Positions 62,680-64,000 of a stretch of DNA of 64,000 bases are shown piece after piece. The DNA is taken from positions 124,001 through 188,000 of the forward strand of contig NZ_JARWAC010000011.1 of the NCBI RefSeq assembly GCF_029846175.1. The letters are read 5' to 3'. The stretch is from Sphaerisporangium sp. TRM90804. Lineage in GTDB: Bacteria; Actinomycetota; Actinomycetes; Streptosporangiales; Streptosporangiaceae. The notes beneath the pieces are model-generated. The model was not told where the DNA came from. It made no database searches and worked only from the letters and a program-made list of their open reading frames with translations. How positions within the stretch are numbered: position 1 is the first letter of the stretch; each line of letters starts with the position of its first letter. Position numbers and translations under genes: made by a program.

Positions 62680-62759
62680 ATCCGGCGGGATGTCAGGCTG
62701 CTGACAGTGGGGGTTCCCTACGCTGGACGTCAGGCCTTCCCCACCCGACGAGGTGCCCG

Positions 62760-63098
62760 ATGACAGAGCGGCAGGCGGTCGCCACCGAACGAGCAGGCAT
62801 GATCGAGGTCTTGCTGCGGATGGCGGGGATGCCGCCCGACCAGACGCCGTCCGACTGGCACCGGTCGGCGGCGTGCGCGCACGTGGACCCCGCGGTGTTC
62901 TTCCCGCTCGGCTCGGAGTCCGACGTGCCGGCCAAACGTGTGTGCCTCGGCTGCCCGGTGCGGGGCGCGTGCCTGGCCAGCAGTCTGCTCAGGAACGAGC
63001 CGGCCGGGGTGTGGGGCGGCCTGAACGAGTGGGAGCGGTCGAGCCTGCTCAGGCGGGCCCGCCGATGGGCCGGTCTGGCGCAGCCCGGCCGCGACTGA
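62760..63098 (+). CDS. WhiB-family iron-sulfur regulator
   Basis: 112 residues with the four cluster-binding cysteines (SAACAHVDPAVFF; KRVCLGCPVRGACLAS) and the GVWGGLNEWER turn, followed by a basic tail. Actinobacteria-specific redox/NO-sensitive regulator, often acting with a sigma factor. CGAGG lies before ATG 62760. Subtype not assigned. Confidence 0.93.
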   Translation: MTERQAVATERAGMIEVLLRMAGMPPDQTPSDWHRSAACAHVDPAVFFPLGSESDVPAKRVCLGCPVRGACLASSLLRNEPAGVWGGLNEWERSSLLRRARRWAGLAQPGRD

Positions 63099-63107
63099 CG
63101 GCGGCGC

Positions 63108-63695
63108 TCACCCGCCGGGTTCCCGGCGCAGGAACCCCGAGTAGGACAGCAGCATGCCCGCCACGGGCGCGGTGACCCGCACCTCGATGTGGAACCTCGG
63201 CGGGCGCAGGGCGGCGTCGGCCGGGTCGAGCCACGCCCTGGCGGCGACGCGCGGTGCCAGCCGGGCGGGCAGGCGCAGCGACCACCTTCCCGCCCCGAGC
63301 AGGGCCTGCTCCTGGGTGACGGTGACCTCGGCGCCGGTCGCGGCGGTGCGGGTGCGCAGTTCCAGGGGGCCGTGGCGTTCGCGGCCGTGCTCGCCGGCCC
63401 GCACCTGGGTGGTCGTCAGCCGGTGCGGGCCGATGTGGCGCACCCACGTCTCCACGACGGGCGCCGGTCCGGGCGCGTCGCGGGCCGCCGCCGCGCGGGC
63501 CGGCTGCGTCCCGGCGCGCCGGTGGACGGTCACGCGTGCGGGAAGCCGCTCGCCGGCGCGCGGCAGCCGCAGCGCCGCGCAGGCCAGCCTGGCGAGCAGG
63601 CCGCGCCCGCGCCGCACCGTCAGCGATCCGGCGCCGGCGGCCGTCTCGCCTCCCAGATGGAACCGGTACATCCAGTCGTAGGGCGTGTCGTCCAT
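63108..63695 (-). CDS. DUF4166-like protein
   Basis: 195 residues. Resembles the C-terminal half of DUF4166: GRGLLARLACAALRLPRAGE, VVETWVRHIGPHRLTTTQ, LELRTRTAATGAEVTVTQEQ, FHIEVRVTAPVAGMLLSYSG. Function unknown. ATG 63695 is used; ATG 63782 would add residues not seen in the family. It overlaps nothing; the whiB gene converges on it. Confidence 0.7.
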   Translation of the reverse strand: MDDTPYDWMYRFHLGGETAAGAGSLTVRRGRGLLARLACAALRLPRAGERLPARVTVHRRAGTQPARAAAARDAPGPAPVVETWVRHIGPHRLTTTQVRAGEHGRERHGPLELRTRTAATGAEVTVTQEQALLGAGRWSLRLPARLAPRVAARAWLDPADAALRPPRFHIEVRVTAPVAGMLLSYSGFLRREPGG

Positions 63696-63800
63696 GATCG
63701 GCAGTCTGCCCCGGGGCCGGCCGCGCACCGCCGGGCGGCGCGCCGGGGGCGCGCAGGAAACATCCCCCGGGAAATCCCGCATCACCTGGGCGAATATTTC

Positions 63801-63887
63801 CGAAACATTTCGAACCGTTGACGGCTCCCTTTGTTGCATCTACGTTTCGTAACACGAAAAGTCTCGGTGAATCCCTGAAACATTTCG
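63801..63887 (+). promoter_or_regulatory. promoter with three palindromic operators
   Basis: TTGACG (63818-63823) and TACGTT (63841-63846) with 17-bp spacing form a clear sigma-70-type promoter. Dyads flank and overlap it: CGAAACATTTCG (63801-63812), TTTCGT-AAC-ACGAAA (63845-63859) and GAAACATTTCG (63877-63887). CGAAA...TTTCG dyads are known from actinomycete xylanase and other glycoside hydrolase promoters bound by LacI-type repressors. Confidence 0.7.
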
Positions 63888-63945
63888 GGGGCGGCCGTCG
63901 GCGTGCCGCCCCTGGAAGAGCTTCCGACCCCCCAAGTGAGGCACC

Positions 63946-64000
63946 ATGAAACGTCTCTTGTTAGGACTTGCCGCCTTCGCGCTCGTGCTGGCCCTGCCCC
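63946..64000 (+). CDS. start of a secreted protein, cut by the window edge
   Basis: Begins MKRLLLGLAAFALVLALP, the start of a signal peptide, after GTGAGG. Given the operator array upstream it may be a secreted glycoside hydrolase; nothing else of the protein is visible. Confidence 0.65.
   Translation, partial: MKRLLLGLAAFALVLALP

Overview
The window looks like chromosomal DNA from a GC-rich filamentous actinomycete. Evidence: GTG and TTG starts are common, third codon positions are almost all G or C, there is a WhiB protein, a Complex I operon next to a polyprenyl diphosphate synthase (menaquinone respiration), an F420-type PPOX enzyme, a PF04672 (DUF574) methyltransferase, a DUF6230/DUF6114 pair and many secreted polymer-degrading enzymes. 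Family content suggests the Streptosporangiales (Nonomuraea/Streptosporangium-like), but that is inference and no rRNA gene is present to confirm it. I saw no tRNA, rRNA, CRISPR array, transposase or integrase.

Layout. 1-6.3 kb: end of the nuo operon (nuoK-L-M-N) with overlapping or nearly touching genes and a trans-polyprenyl diphosphate synthase 12 bp downstream. 6.3-8.1 kb: four-copy 17-bp repeat, rarD, msrA. 8.1-11.9 kb: a plastic zone. The last 102 bp of msrA recur almost exactly at 9128-9229 and in decayed form at 11126-11220. Between the copies lie a VapBC-like module, then a DUF4143 ATPase and a broken Doc toxin, then a broken XRE regulator. 11.9-17.8 kb: GH10 xylanase, lgt, a TPR protein and a decayed WD40 Ser/Thr kinase. 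17.8-22 kb: a membrane XRE regulator and two secreted peptidoglycan hydrolases (M23 peptidase and a lysozyme-like protein) sharing an apparently identical long 3' domain. 22-30.6 kb: methyltransferases, a MerR regulator with a divergent membrane gene, secreted hydrolases, an MccF-like S66 peptidase.

30.8-34.7 kb: a minus-strand SigK/RskA-type set: sigma factor, anti-sigma factor, membrane molybdopterin oxidoreductase, fasciclin lipoprotein. 35.6-37.0 kb: the least familiar locus, a small secreted acidic protein with four GTTWD repeats, followed by an Sfp-type phosphopantetheinyl transferase. 37.1-45.8 kb: DUF6114/DUF6230, F420 enzyme, GH18 chitinase, glycosyltransferase, HIT protein, dehydrogenases, acetate kinase, hemerythrin. 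46-50.9 kb: alginate-lyase-like enzyme, aldose epimerase, Xaa-Pro dipeptidyl peptidase. 51-64 kb: RecQ, STAS protein, acyltransferase with a proline-rich tail, epoxide-hydrolase-like enzyme, BBE oxidoreductase with a divergent LysR, WhiB, DUF4166, and the first codons of a secreted protein behind a heavily decorated promoter.

Themes: secreted degradation of polymers (xylan, chitin, uronate polymers, peptide, peptidoglycan) under several palindromic operators; envelope stress control (SigK/RskA); and repeated small-scale duplication (msrA 3' end, FG-GAP-like domain, 42-bp sigma/anti-sigma junction, short tandem repeats). Several genes appear to be transcribed as leaderless mRNAs.
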